Translations under genes and position numbers: made by a program
In this document: piece by piece, positions 27,809 through 36,054 of the stretch
Layout of the letters: every line of letters starts with the position of its first letter
How positions within the stretch are numbered: the first letter of the stretch is position 1
Source: Parabacteroides sp.
GTDB taxonomy: Bacteria; Bacteroidota; Bacteroidia; Bacteroidales; Tannerellaceae
NCBI GenBank assembly: GCA_019417325.1
Contig: DXVO01000038.1
Location: forward strand, 62,001 to 126,000
Length of the DNA: 64,000 nt
Direction of reading: 5' to 3'
Notes under the pieces: model-generated
Database searches by the model: none
What the model was told of the DNA's origin: nothing
What the model saw: the letters and a program-made list of their open reading frames with translations, nothing else

Positions 27809-28966
27809 TTATTGTGTTTTTAATGATATGAAACCTATATAAAACATGCACACTAATAAGAGTAGCAAACCAGCAACCTGACCGAAAGCATCTGCAAGAC
27901 CTCCCATGCAGGGAGTAATCAACGCTCCCCCCGATACCCCCATAATCATCAGGGCTGAAACTTCATTAGACTGTTCCGGCTTATGTTCCAATGCAAATGA
28001 AAACAAGATAGAAAATACATTCGAACAGGCTAAGCCAACAATCACAATCATTGCGCTCATCATCCACAATACATCCGAAACCAGCAATCCTATAAAAGCG
28101 ATAATCGCCAACAACATGCTTATCCGCAAGAACGGGCGAGCCGGCAACTTTGCCAATAAGATAGCACCCAGAAAAGAACCGCCTGTACGGGCTGCAAAAT
28201 ACAGACTTGTCCCCAACCCTGCTTCATGCAACGGTATATTCACCTTTTCCATCAACAATTTAGGAATGGTTGTATTCAATCCTACATCTATACCCACAAT
28301 ACACAAAATACCTAAAAACAGCATCAATATTTTTGTGTCTTTAAATAAAGACAAGGTCGATGCAAAAGAGGCATCAGACTCTTCTCCCCGTTCATCTTTC
28401 GGAATAGCTATCACCAACCATAAAATGGATAACAACGTGGTTAAGGAATAGACAATAAATATCAGTTTCCAATCTCCCCAGAAAGAAGAAGCTACACCTG
28501 CAATAATCGGACCTAAAAAAGATGAAATCGCCTTAATAAATTGTCCTAAAGTCAGAACACTTGTCACTTTCCCCGGATTGACCACCTGAGCCACCATCGG
28601 GTTCAAAGAAACTTGCAAAATTGTATTGCCTATGCCAAGTAATGCAAAGGCAAGCAAAATACAAATGAAATCATAGAAAAAGAGGGGTATCAGCATGGCC
28701 ACTGCGGTAATGGCAAAAGCAATTACCACAGTTTTCCTCCGGCCATGCCGCCCCATCCAAATACCGGTCGGAATTGAAAATAAGGCAAACCAAAGAAACA
28801 CCATCATAGGCAGTAAGTTTGCCAACGTATCTGACAAGCCGAAATCCATTTTCACATAGTTTGTAGCAATTCCCACAACATCTACAAACCCCATGATAAA
28901 GAAACCGAATAAAATAGGGAAAATAGCGGAACCGGATTTCGTATATTGATTCAATTGAGCTTCCAT
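27809..28966 (-). CDS. MFS sugar transporter (FucP/NagP/GlcP-like)
   Basis: 385 residues, about 12 hydrophobic segments. The IPTGIWMGRHGRRKTVV loop between segments 2 and 3 is the major-facilitator motif, and FFIMGFVDVVGIATNYVK at the N-terminus is typical of the sugar:proton symporter branch used by Bacteroidetes for fucose, N-acetylglucosamine or glucose/mannose. Its place between GH92 and GH38 and next to a ROK kinase and an isomerase argues for free mannose as substrate, taken from periplasm to cytoplasm. Spacing is 9 bases after GH92 copy 5 and 1 base before GH38, so expression is strictly co-ordinated. The exact sugar is inferred. Confidence 0.88.
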   Translation of the reverse strand: MEAQLNQYTKSGSAIFPILFGFFIMGFVDVVGIATNYVKMDFGLSDTLANLLPMMVFLWFALFSIPTGIWMGRHGRRKTVVIAFAITAVAMLIPLFFYDFICILLAFALLGIGNTILQVSLNPMVAQVVNPGKVTSVLTLGQFIKAISSFLGPIIAGVASSFWGDWKLIFIVYSLTTLLSILWLVIAIPKDERGEESDASFASTLSLFKDTKILMLFLGILCIVGIDVGLNTTIPKLLMEKVNIPLHEAGLGTSLYFAARTGGSFLGAILLAKLPARPFLRISMLLAIIAFIGLLVSDVLWMMSAMIVIVGLACSNVFSILFSFALEHKPEQSNEVSALMIMGVSGGALITPCMGGLADAFGQVAGLLLLLVCMFYIGFISLKTQ

Positions 28967-28975
28967 AATGCAGAT

Positions 28976-31339
28976 TTAGTTATTTGTATATACATCTCTC
29001 GGCTGGCTGCCCATTTCCATTATCAAATGTCCTCCCTTGATAATTTCATCAAACGGAATATGGGTATCAGTCCAGACTTTACCATTCAGGTTCATCGATT
29101 GTATATAATCATTTTGCAGATTATTATTCTTTGTTTCAATCACAAATTCTTTTCCCTGATAGTATCGGTTATTCAAGGAAACCGTAATCTTGTCAAACAA
29201 TGGACTGCCTAACGCAAAACCCGGTTGTTCATCAGTCAATCCCTTTATATCAAATAATCCCATAGAGGCTATAACATACCAGGCACCAAGCTGTCCCTGG
29301 TCTTCATCTTGCCCGTACCCATATCCATGAATGCCATCTATACCATAAAACTCATTCAGTATGGCACGCACCCATTTCTGTGTCAAAGACGGACGCCCTG
29401 CTTCATTAAACATCCATGAAATATGCAAACAAGGCTGGTTGCCATGGTTATACAAAGTCTGCAAGCCGGCAAAAGCTCCAACTTCCTTTCCTCCGCTAAA
29501 AATAAGCTTCCGTGATACGGTAAAGATACTATCCAACCGTTGGTTGAAAACATCGATTCCGACTTTCCCTGCCAATCCTTTTACATCATGAGGCACATAA
29601 AATGTATATTGCCAAGCATTACCTTCCTGGAATCCTCTCCAGACCTCCATCGGTTCAAACTTATCGATAAACGAACCGTCTTTCTTTTTAGGACGGACGA
29701 AATTTACGGACGGATCATAAATCCGTTCCCAACCTTTCGACAAATCCATCAAACGGTTATAATCTTCTGTCTTCCCTAATTGTTTAGCCCATTGAGCCAG
29801 CGCCCATGCACTATAGGAATATTCCAACGTATGAGATGCAGAGAACATAAATGCTTCATGAGGGCCGTCGCCATCTTCCAAATGAGGAACATAACCGTAT
29901 TTTACAAATTCACGGGTATCTACTTTACCGGCACCTAACGGACGGTTTTCCCCATCCAGTTCATTTTTCAGGCAAGCTTCGTATCCTTTCTTTATATCAA
30001 AATCCCGAATACCACATTGGTAGGCTCCTGCAATAATTGTGCTCAACAAGTTTGTCCCAACCCCCGAAACATACCGGCTATTAGCTATACCGTCCGCCAG
30101 CCAACCGGCATCCTGGTAAACCAACAAATGACTGCTTATGTAATCCGAATAATATTCAGGATAAGCCAATGCCCAGAGTTGTGACAAATTCCATTGCGCT
30201 CCCCAGGCTGCATCCGTATTATATAAATTATGTACCGGTTTTCCTTCCTGCAAAGGAATCTGTCCGACAGTACCGTCATGGCGGGGATAAGCCCCATTTA
30301 TATCACTCGCAAGACCTCTTCCTAACAGTGCATGATATAAACCCGTATAAAACTTCACCTTATTTTCTTTTACCTGAGTTTCTACCCGGATACGCCCCAG
30401 ATATTCTTCCCAAGTTTTATGGGAAATGTCCCGCGCATCATCAAAAGAAAGAGCTGCCGCTTCCGTATCCAGATTCAAACGGGCATTCTCCACGGAAGTG
30501 TAAGACAGACCGACCTTGGCTGTTACGGTTTCCTCTTTTTCCATCTGGAATGTCAAGTATAAACCGGCACCTGTTCCTGAAGTTTCCTTTCGGTTAGCCT
30601 GTATATTTTCTCCATTAAAGACACCGTGTCCGGAAGGTTCCTTATCCAATACCGCAGAAAAATATAAAGGAACCGTTGCCCCCTTCTGATATTTCTTTAC
30701 ATATTCCGGCTCCGTGACTACCCAACCTTCTATTCGTCCATCCGGCTTAAGTTCCACACTGGCATCTTTTACAGCACCACTTTCTCCCTGACGATTTCCT
30801 ATATCAAAAAGAATATGGTTCTCATTTCCCGCAGGAAATGTAAACCGTTGAAAAGCGACACGAGGCGTAGCTGTCAGCTCTGCACGAATTGAATAGTCTT
30901 TCAGAAGAACCGAGTAATAACCTGCCGTTGCAATCTCATCCTTCCGGTCAAAGCGGGAACGATAGCCTGTACCCGTCGTATCCCCTACAGTTCCGGGAAC
31001 TGTTTTCAGCGTGCCACAAGTCGGCATCAATGCAATTCCACCTATCTGAAACTCATGCAGACAAGGAAAACCTTCGATTGTATTATCCCGATAATCATAC
31101 CCTGTAGCCTCCCAACCTGACTTATTACCTATATGCCCATTAGTAGAAGGTGCCGGTTTAGCCATGCCAAAAGGCATAGCTCCCGGAGTAAAATGGAACC
31201 AACGGCAATGTGCAGTTCCGATACGAGGCTCCACATACTGGCTTAGTTCTTCAAGCGAGGTGTTCTTTTCAGAAACAGAACAGGCTGTAATACCCCAAAA
31301 AAGAGTAAACAACAATCCTCCTGTTATTTTATGTATCAT
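28976..31339 (-). CDS. GH92 family glycosidase, lipoprotein (GH92 copy 5)
   Basis: 787 residues with a lipoprotein signal ending GITAC (Cys20). GH92 marks: YVEPRIGTAHCRWFHFTPGAMPFG near the N-terminus (in place of the longer N-terminal block of copies 3 and 4), FQEGNAWQYTFYVPHDV (acid loop), HGNQPCLHISWMFNEAG (Gln635) and GQDEDQGQLGAWYVIASMGL. It is the most divergent of the five and belongs to the separate mannose operon rather than the SusCD regions, 18 bases after the ROK kinase. The different +1-site surroundings (HISWMFNEAG instead of HMIYLYNYAG) suggest another linkage or aglycon. Likely periplasmic face, feeding the MFS transporter encoded next. Confidence 0.92.
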   Translation of the reverse strand: MIHKITGGLLFTLFWGITACSVSEKNTSLEELSQYVEPRIGTAHCRWFHFTPGAMPFGMAKPAPSTNGHIGNKSGWEATGYDYRDNTIEGFPCLHEFQIGGIALMPTCGTLKTVPGTVGDTTGTGYRSRFDRKDEIATAGYYSVLLKDYSIRAELTATPRVAFQRFTFPAGNENHILFDIGNRQGESGAVKDASVELKPDGRIEGWVVTEPEYVKKYQKGATVPLYFSAVLDKEPSGHGVFNGENIQANRKETSGTGAGLYLTFQMEKEETVTAKVGLSYTSVENARLNLDTEAAALSFDDARDISHKTWEEYLGRIRVETQVKENKVKFYTGLYHALLGRGLASDINGAYPRHDGTVGQIPLQEGKPVHNLYNTDAAWGAQWNLSQLWALAYPEYYSDYISSHLLVYQDAGWLADGIANSRYVSGVGTNLLSTIIAGAYQCGIRDFDIKKGYEACLKNELDGENRPLGAGKVDTREFVKYGYVPHLEDGDGPHEAFMFSASHTLEYSYSAWALAQWAKQLGKTEDYNRLMDLSKGWERIYDPSVNFVRPKKKDGSFIDKFEPMEVWRGFQEGNAWQYTFYVPHDVKGLAGKVGIDVFNQRLDSIFTVSRKLIFSGGKEVGAFAGLQTLYNHGNQPCLHISWMFNEAGRPSLTQKWVRAILNEFYGIDGIHGYGYGQDEDQGQLGAWYVIASMGLFDIKGLTDEQPGFALGSPLFDKITVSLNNRYYQGKEFVIETKNNNLQNDYIQSMNLNGKVWTDTHIPFDEIIKGGHLIMEMGSQPRDVYTNN

Positions 31340-31357
31340 GGTATCTATATTCTTTAT

Positions 31358-32449
31358 TTATTTTAAATGATTCAAAGCATAGATATAGGCGCCCATTGCA
31401 ATAGAATGGCTTGCACCTTGCTTACTAATCGTCACGCCTATCCGTTTCATCGGATCATAATCCACTAAAGTATTACATCCGGGAACAGGTATTTTCAACG
31501 CTTCACCTTTTGCAAAGCGGGAAAATTCTTCCTCATCATCCAGATCGAACGCTTTCATTTGTATACGTCCGAACCGGCTTCCATCCATCATACCGATTGT
31601 ACCATTCAAATTAGCCAGTAAAGACGGAAAAATATATTTGGATGCACCCGATAAGCCACCACCTATAACGACTATACCATCAATCAAAGTAATTGCAGAT
31701 GCTATCGCCTCTCCTGCCAGTTCTCCCATTTCTGCAAAAGAAGCAATAGCAGCTTCTTTATTCCCCGGGCAAATACCTTCGGCTATATCAAATATCTCTT
31801 TGGGAGTTTTATCGGATAAGTCTCCGGATTGTTCTGCATACACCCGTTTCACGGCACGGATACTTACACTTTCTTCTACAATGTAATCCGGATATTTTCT
31901 ATTCCGCAAGCACCAAACATCCCCCCCAGCACCATTATCACCGGATAAAAGTTCTCCATTAATCACAACTCCGGCACCGAAGCCTGTGCCTAAAGTAACG
32001 CCTAAAAGATTTTTATACCGCTTCTTGCTCCCTGCTGTTTCCAATCGATGATTTAATTCCGGCAGTGTACCAGCCAACGCTTCACCGTAAGCAAATAAGT
32101 TCCCGTCATTATTAATAAAAACAGGTATGCCGAAAAGATTTTCAAGGAACGGACCTAATGCCACCCCTCCCCGAAAACAAGGAAAGTTAGGTAGATCCCC
32201 GATTATCCCTGCCTCATAATCGGCAGGTCCGGGGAAAGCGAAGCTAATAGCAACCGGTGGCTCAGACAAACGCTCCTGAACTATTTTAAATCCATTTGCC
32301 AAACTATCTAAACACAACTCCAAATTACAAGCTTTCGCCTGAAAAGTCACCGGTGCTACTACCTCTCTCCCTCCTTGGATAGCAGAAAATACAAAATTCG
32401 TACCTCCTGCATCTAATGTCATTACTATACGACTATCATTTATATACAT
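31358..32449 (-). CDS. ROK-family sugar kinase, probable mannokinase
   Basis: 363 residues, longer than the usual 300. The phosphate-binding DAGGTNFVFSAI (about 11-22), the GVTLGTGFGAGVVINGEL loop and VIGGGLSGA are ROK hallmarks. The usual zinc-binding CxCGxxGC motif is not found; the matching stretch reads GGDVWCLRNRKYPDYIVEE. That points to the less common zinc-free ROK branch. Mannokinase is inferred from position: 23 bases after a mannose-6-phosphate isomerase gene and before mannosidase and transporter genes. The reaction would be mannose + ATP to mannose-6-phosphate in the cytoplasm. Glucokinase or fructokinase activity cannot be excluded. Confidence 0.88.
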   Translation of the reverse strand: MYINDSRIVMTLDAGGTNFVFSAIQGGREVVAPVTFQAKACNLELCLDSLANGFKIVQERLSEPPVAISFAFPGPADYEAGIIGDLPNFPCFRGGVALGPFLENLFGIPVFINNDGNLFAYGEALAGTLPELNHRLETAGSKKRYKNLLGVTLGTGFGAGVVINGELLSGDNGAGGDVWCLRNRKYPDYIVEESVSIRAVKRVYAEQSGDLSDKTPKEIFDIAEGICPGNKEAAIASFAEMGELAGEAIASAITLIDGIVVIGGGLSGASKYIFPSLLANLNGTIGMMDGSRFGRIQMKAFDLDDEEEFSRFAKGEALKIPVPGCNTLVDYDPMKRIGVTISKQGASHSIAMGAYIYALNHLK

Positions 32450-32472
32450 AGACTATGCCCTTTCTTCATTAT

Positions 32473-34218
32473 TTATTGTCTGAACCGCACATATGCCTTG
32501 ATCGTACCGCAATATTTTCCGACGGAAGAACCATAAGGACGGATCGTATACTGACCTACACATGCCGGTACAATAAACGTTTCCGCATAATGGACAACAA
32601 ACGGTTTAAAAGCATTTGTAGGACTTTCCACAATCAGTTCATCCCCTTTTATTACATTCAAGACATTTACTCCTCCGTCCGTATCATGGGGAACAATATC
32701 CGTAAACCAATGCCGGCGGGTTTCTATAAATTCATTTTCATGCAAACCTGTTTGTTCTTCACGCCATCCATCGCCTTCTGCAACCATTTCTACCTGGTTA
32801 ATCAGATGATGGCGAACAAAATCGGTCTGGCGTTCCCATTGGATTACGTGTGAACCATGCCCGATATTAATCGGACGAGGCAAGCCATCCAGCCCTAAAC
32901 GTCCCCAGTCCCATAGTTTGAATGTGAAGATACTGGGAGTAGCGCTAATCTCTAATACCATGGCTCCCGCACCTGAACAGTGAATCGTTCCTGCCGGAAT
33001 CAGATAATGGTCATGACGCTTAGCCGGCCACTTATTGATATATTTTTCCGTATCGAATGCTTTTCCGGTTTCCTGCGACTCATTTAGGGCGGCAATCATT
33101 TCTTCCGGATTGACTCCGGTCTTCAGCCCTAAATAAACAGTTGCATTTTCTTCTGCATCCAACAGGTAATAACTTTCATCCTGTGTATAATAAATTCCAA
33201 ATGTATCACGGATATATTGGGTAGTAGGATGTACCTGCAAACTCAGATTGCCGCCCCCCATGGTATCCAGAAAGTCGAAACGTATCGGAAAATCCTGCCC
33301 GAACCGTGCTTCAACCGGACCACCTAACAAATCTCTTGTTTTATAAAACACCAGATTATTGGAAGGCATTTCGAACAACTCACCTGAAACTTTCAGGTAA
33401 AGGCTGTTTTCCTCCGGCACACAGTCAAAGCACCAACCGAAGTTCTCCTGCTTTTTATCCAAATCGCAAACTTCTTTCATCCATTGTCCGCCCCACGGAG
33501 CCGGATCGAAAAATGGGACAACACGGAAAGGAGTATGAGCCGTTTTCTCCAATCCCTCTTTCAAAGTATTTCCGGCAATCATCTTAGGATGCTCCGGTTG
33601 ATGAGTATCCAGCCAGTAATCCACTTTCGGCAACAACTTTTTCTTCAGTGCATCACAAACATTCCAATCGATAAAGTAACCACGTTTATAATGGAAAGAA
33701 GGAGCCTCATCTTTATTGTTTACCCCCAGCCCATTAATTTCTTTCCTACGCGAACGCATCTGGATTTCCCAACGAGCCATATCTGCGTACAATAGAACAT
33801 CCGGATTCGCGACTATTTCTGCTGCTGCATGTCCATATATAATAATCCATCCTTGTGTCTGCTCTAACTTCTTTTGGCAGGCAGACACTTTTTCAGCATC
33901 CAAAAAATCCTTATACAAAAACGGAGCACGGAATCCGAACAGGCGGTCGTCTGTAAGGAAAGGATAAGTCATTGCACCTATTTCTTCCTGCGTTTTAAAA
34001 AGTTCTTCCGTATCAATAAACCCATCAGGCAGAAGAGTCTTCAGTTCACTTTTCAACTCTTCATGGTGAACGCCCTGATAACATTCAACAACCCATATCT
34101 GGCGGCCTTTATGTTTTGCATGTTCCTCTGCCAGCTTTTCCCGGATTACCCCCCATCCTTTCCAAAGCGTACCTTCCACTAATGTAGCAGGTGTCTTATC
34201 ATAATTGCTTTTTCTCAT
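32473..34218 (-). CDS. manA: Class I mannose-6-phosphate isomerase with a kinase-like N-terminal domain
   Basis: 581 residues, much longer than classical PMI (about 390 or 320). The C-terminal part from about residue 205 is a PMI: FDPAPWGGQWM, the metal site LSLQVHP with a later ESYYLL, IPAGTIHCSGAGAMVLEI, and WDWGRLGLDGLPRPINI. It would convert mannose-6-phosphate to fructose-6-phosphate. The first 200 residues resemble a uridine-kinase-like P-loop fold (WVVECYQGVHHEEL where a Walker A would be; WIIIYGHAAAEI; DVLLYADMARWEIQMRSRR), but the glycine-rich loop is gone, so it should be inactive as a kinase. First gene of the operon; its promoter lies in the 164-base divergent region. Confidence 0.88.
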   Translation of the reverse strand: MRKSNYDKTPATLVEGTLWKGWGVIREKLAEEHAKHKGRQIWVVECYQGVHHEELKSELKTLLPDGFIDTEELFKTQEEIGAMTYPFLTDDRLFGFRAPFLYKDFLDAEKVSACQKKLEQTQGWIIIYGHAAAEIVANPDVLLYADMARWEIQMRSRRKEINGLGVNNKDEAPSFHYKRGYFIDWNVCDALKKKLLPKVDYWLDTHQPEHPKMIAGNTLKEGLEKTAHTPFRVVPFFDPAPWGGQWMKEVCDLDKKQENFGWCFDCVPEENSLYLKVSGELFEMPSNNLVFYKTRDLLGGPVEARFGQDFPIRFDFLDTMGGGNLSLQVHPTTQYIRDTFGIYYTQDESYYLLDAEENATVYLGLKTGVNPEEMIAALNESQETGKAFDTEKYINKWPAKRHDHYLIPAGTIHCSGAGAMVLEISATPSIFTFKLWDWGRLGLDGLPRPINIGHGSHVIQWERQTDFVRHHLINQVEMVAEGDGWREEQTGLHENEFIETRRHWFTDIVPHDTDGGVNVLNVIKGDELIVESPTNAFKPFVVHYAETFIVPACVGQYTIRPYGSSVGKYCGTIKAYVRFRQ

Positions 34219-34382
34219 TCTGTTTATTTCGTCCTGATTTTACTATCCGAATTATTCTTTTGTATCATTCGATTTATTGAATGATATACTTTCAACTCTT
34301 TGTTTGCAAAAATATTTCAATATTTCAGAAGGGTATAGTACATTTGTCCCGATTTACTTATACAATCTTACGATTTTAGAAG
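34219..34382. promoter_or_regulatory. Divergent promoter region between the mannose operon and its AraC regulator
   Basis: Two -7 elements face away from each other: TATTTTTG on the minus strand (34307-34314) for the mannose operon and TACATTTG on the plus strand (34339-34346) for the AraC gene. An inverted repeat ATCATTC (34264-34270) / GAATGAT (34279-34285) and a direct repeat ATATTTCA near 34312-34327 are candidate regulator sites. Neither promoter has a good TTTG at 19 bases, which fits activator dependence. Confidence 0.55.
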
Positions 34383-35273
34383 ATGGCAAAGATTAAAGAG
34401 GGCTTTAAAGGTGAACGGCTGATTTTCCTGCCGGAAGATTTACTGGCAAGTTATCGGCTGGAGCCGTTAATCAGTAATTTATATGTACGCAAGATTGGAT
34501 TTTTTCCCCGGGTTAAATACCATTTTGTTCAAAAAGATCAGGGCTGCGATTATGCAATGCTTATCTATTGTACCGAAGGAAAAGGTTGGTACCGCATTTT
34601 AGGAAAAGAATATGTAGTCGAAAAGCACCAATATATTATTATCCCGCCGGGCATCCCCTATTCATTCGGGGCAGACGAAGAAGATCCATGGACAATCTAC
34701 TGGTTACATTTCCAGGGAAAGTTGCGCGAGCAGTTCCTTCCATCCCACCCGATGCCCGTTTCTATCCTGCCTAACGAATATTCCCGGCTGCAAGACCGGC
34801 TGCAATTATTTGAAGAGATATACAGCAGTTTTTCTATGGGATATATTAAGGAATACATGATTTACTCCTCCATGTGCCTGTATATGTTCCTTGCTTCATT
34901 TATCTATCTGGAACAATTCCGGCATATTATGATTCCCAGCCAAAAGGAATATCCGTTCTCTTCACGGGTAATCCACTATATGCGCGAGAATATCCAGCAA
35001 AATCTGACTTTAGGACAACTTGCTTCTTATTTCAAATACTCTCCCTCCCATTTCTCCATGCTCTTTCAAAAAGAAACAGGTGTTTCTCCCATGGGGTATT
35101 TTATCCGTCTGAAAATACAGAAAGCATGCGAATACATCGAGCTAACTCCCTTAAAGTTAAACGAAATATCCATCAAGTTAGGATTTGAAGAACCGGCCTA
35201 CTTCTCCCGCATGTTCACAAAGATTATGGGAATATCCCCTTCTGCCTACCGCAAGAAAGAAGCAGAAGTATGA
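34383..35273 (+). CDS. AraC-family transcriptional regulator with cupin-like sensor domain
   Basis: 296 residues. The N-terminal part (about 1-170) is an AraC-type cupin ligand-binding domain (HQYIIIPPGIPYSFGADEEDPWTIYWLHFQG). The C-terminal 100 residues hold two helix-turn-helices: LGQLASYFKYSPSHFSMLFQ and LNEISIKLGFEEPAYFSRMF, ending with the SPSAYRKK signature. It is transcribed away from the five-gene mannose operon and is its most likely regulator, with mannose, a mannoside or a phosphorylated product as the probable inducer. Whether it activates or represses cannot be read from sequence. It ends at a terminator shared with the converging ABC operon. Confidence 0.93.
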   Translation: MAKIKEGFKGERLIFLPEDLLASYRLEPLISNLYVRKIGFFPRVKYHFVQKDQGCDYAMLIYCTEGKGWYRILGKEYVVEKHQYIIIPPGIPYSFGADEEDPWTIYWLHFQGKLREQFLPSHPMPVSILPNEYSRLQDRLQLFEEIYSSFSMGYIKEYMIYSSMCLYMFLASFIYLEQFRHIMIPSQKEYPFSSRVIHYMRENIQQNLTLGQLASYFKYSPSHFSMLFQKETGVSPMGYFIRLKIQKACEYIELTPLKLNEISIKLGFEEPAYFSRMFTKIMGISPSAYRKKEAEV

Positions 35274-35282
35274 TTCATAAAA

Positions 35283-35311
35283 AAGGCAGCCTAAACCTAT
35301 TAAGCTGCCTT
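35283..35311. terminator. Intrinsic terminator of the first ABC operon, shared with araC-type gene
   Basis: Stem AAGGCAGC (35283-35290) with GCTGCCTT (35304-35311), 13-base loop. On the minus strand it is followed by six U, so it mainly ends the ATPase transcript; on the plus strand the U-tract is poor. Confidence 0.8.
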
Positions 35312-35351
35312 CCACAAATTATCCCTGACGGGTTACAGGGTATACCTCTTA

Positions 35352-36032
35352 TCAAATAAACTCATTTACAGATGATACGATACTACCGTCAAACAGATTA
35401 ATAACACGGTGTGCAAAGCTGGCATCATGTTTGGAGTGGGTTACCATTACGATAGTGGTTCCTTCCTTATTCAATTCGGTAAGCAACTGCATTACCTCAG
35501 CTCCATTCTTGGAATCTAAATTACCGGTAGGCTCATCGGCGAGGATAATCTTCGGATTGGACACAACTGCACGGGCTATCGCCACACGCTGCTGCTGACC
35601 GCCGGATAACTGCTGCGGAAAATGCTGGGCACGATGGCTGATATTCATTCGTTTCAATATATCATTTACCATCTGTTTACGTTCGGTTGCCTTCACTTTC
35701 AGATAAGTAAGCGGCAATTCTACGTTTTCAAATACATTCAATTCGTCTATCAGGTTGAAACTCTGGAATACGAAACCGATATTTCCTTTACGTACCTGGG
35801 TACGTTCCTTTTCTTTTAAATGTCCAACTTCCTTATCCGCCAGGTAATAATTACCGGATGTCGGATTATCCAATAAGCCTAAAATGTTCAATAAGGTAGA
35901 CTTACCGCAACCGGAAGGGCCCATGATAGCGACAAACTCGCCATCTTTCACTTCCAGCGAGACATTGTTTAACGCTATTGTTTCGACTTCTTCCGTACGG
36001 AAAAACTTACTTAAACCTTCAATCTTAATCAT
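35352..36032 (-). CDS. ABC transporter ATPase, MacB/LolD type (copy 1)
   Basis: 226 residues. Walker A GPSGCGKST (about 38-46), Q-loop VFQSFNLIDELNVFENV, signature LSGGQQQRVAIARA, Walker B IILADEPTGNLD and the H-loop VTHSKH are all intact. It belongs to the MacB/LolD/FtsE branch that powers mechanotransmission-type exporters rather than pumping through a channel. It lies 22 bases after the permease at 36055-38427 and is co-transcribed with it. It is nearly identical in protein sequence to the ATPases at 47930 and 53576. Likely role: export of peptides, such as antimicrobial peptides, or of envelope components; substrate unknown. Confidence 0.95.
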   Translation of the reverse strand: MIKIEGLSKFFRTEEVETIALNNVSLEVKDGEFVAIMGPSGCGKSTLLNILGLLDNPTSGNYYLADKEVGHLKEKERTQVRKGNIGFVFQSFNLIDELNVFENVELPLTYLKVKATERKQMVNDILKRMNISHRAQHFPQQLSGGQQQRVAIARAVVSNPKIILADEPTGNLDSKNGAEVMQLLTELNKEGTTIVMVTHSKHDASFAHRVINLFDGSIVSSVNEFI

Positions 36033-36054
36033 GACTGTATTCTTTTAATTTATA

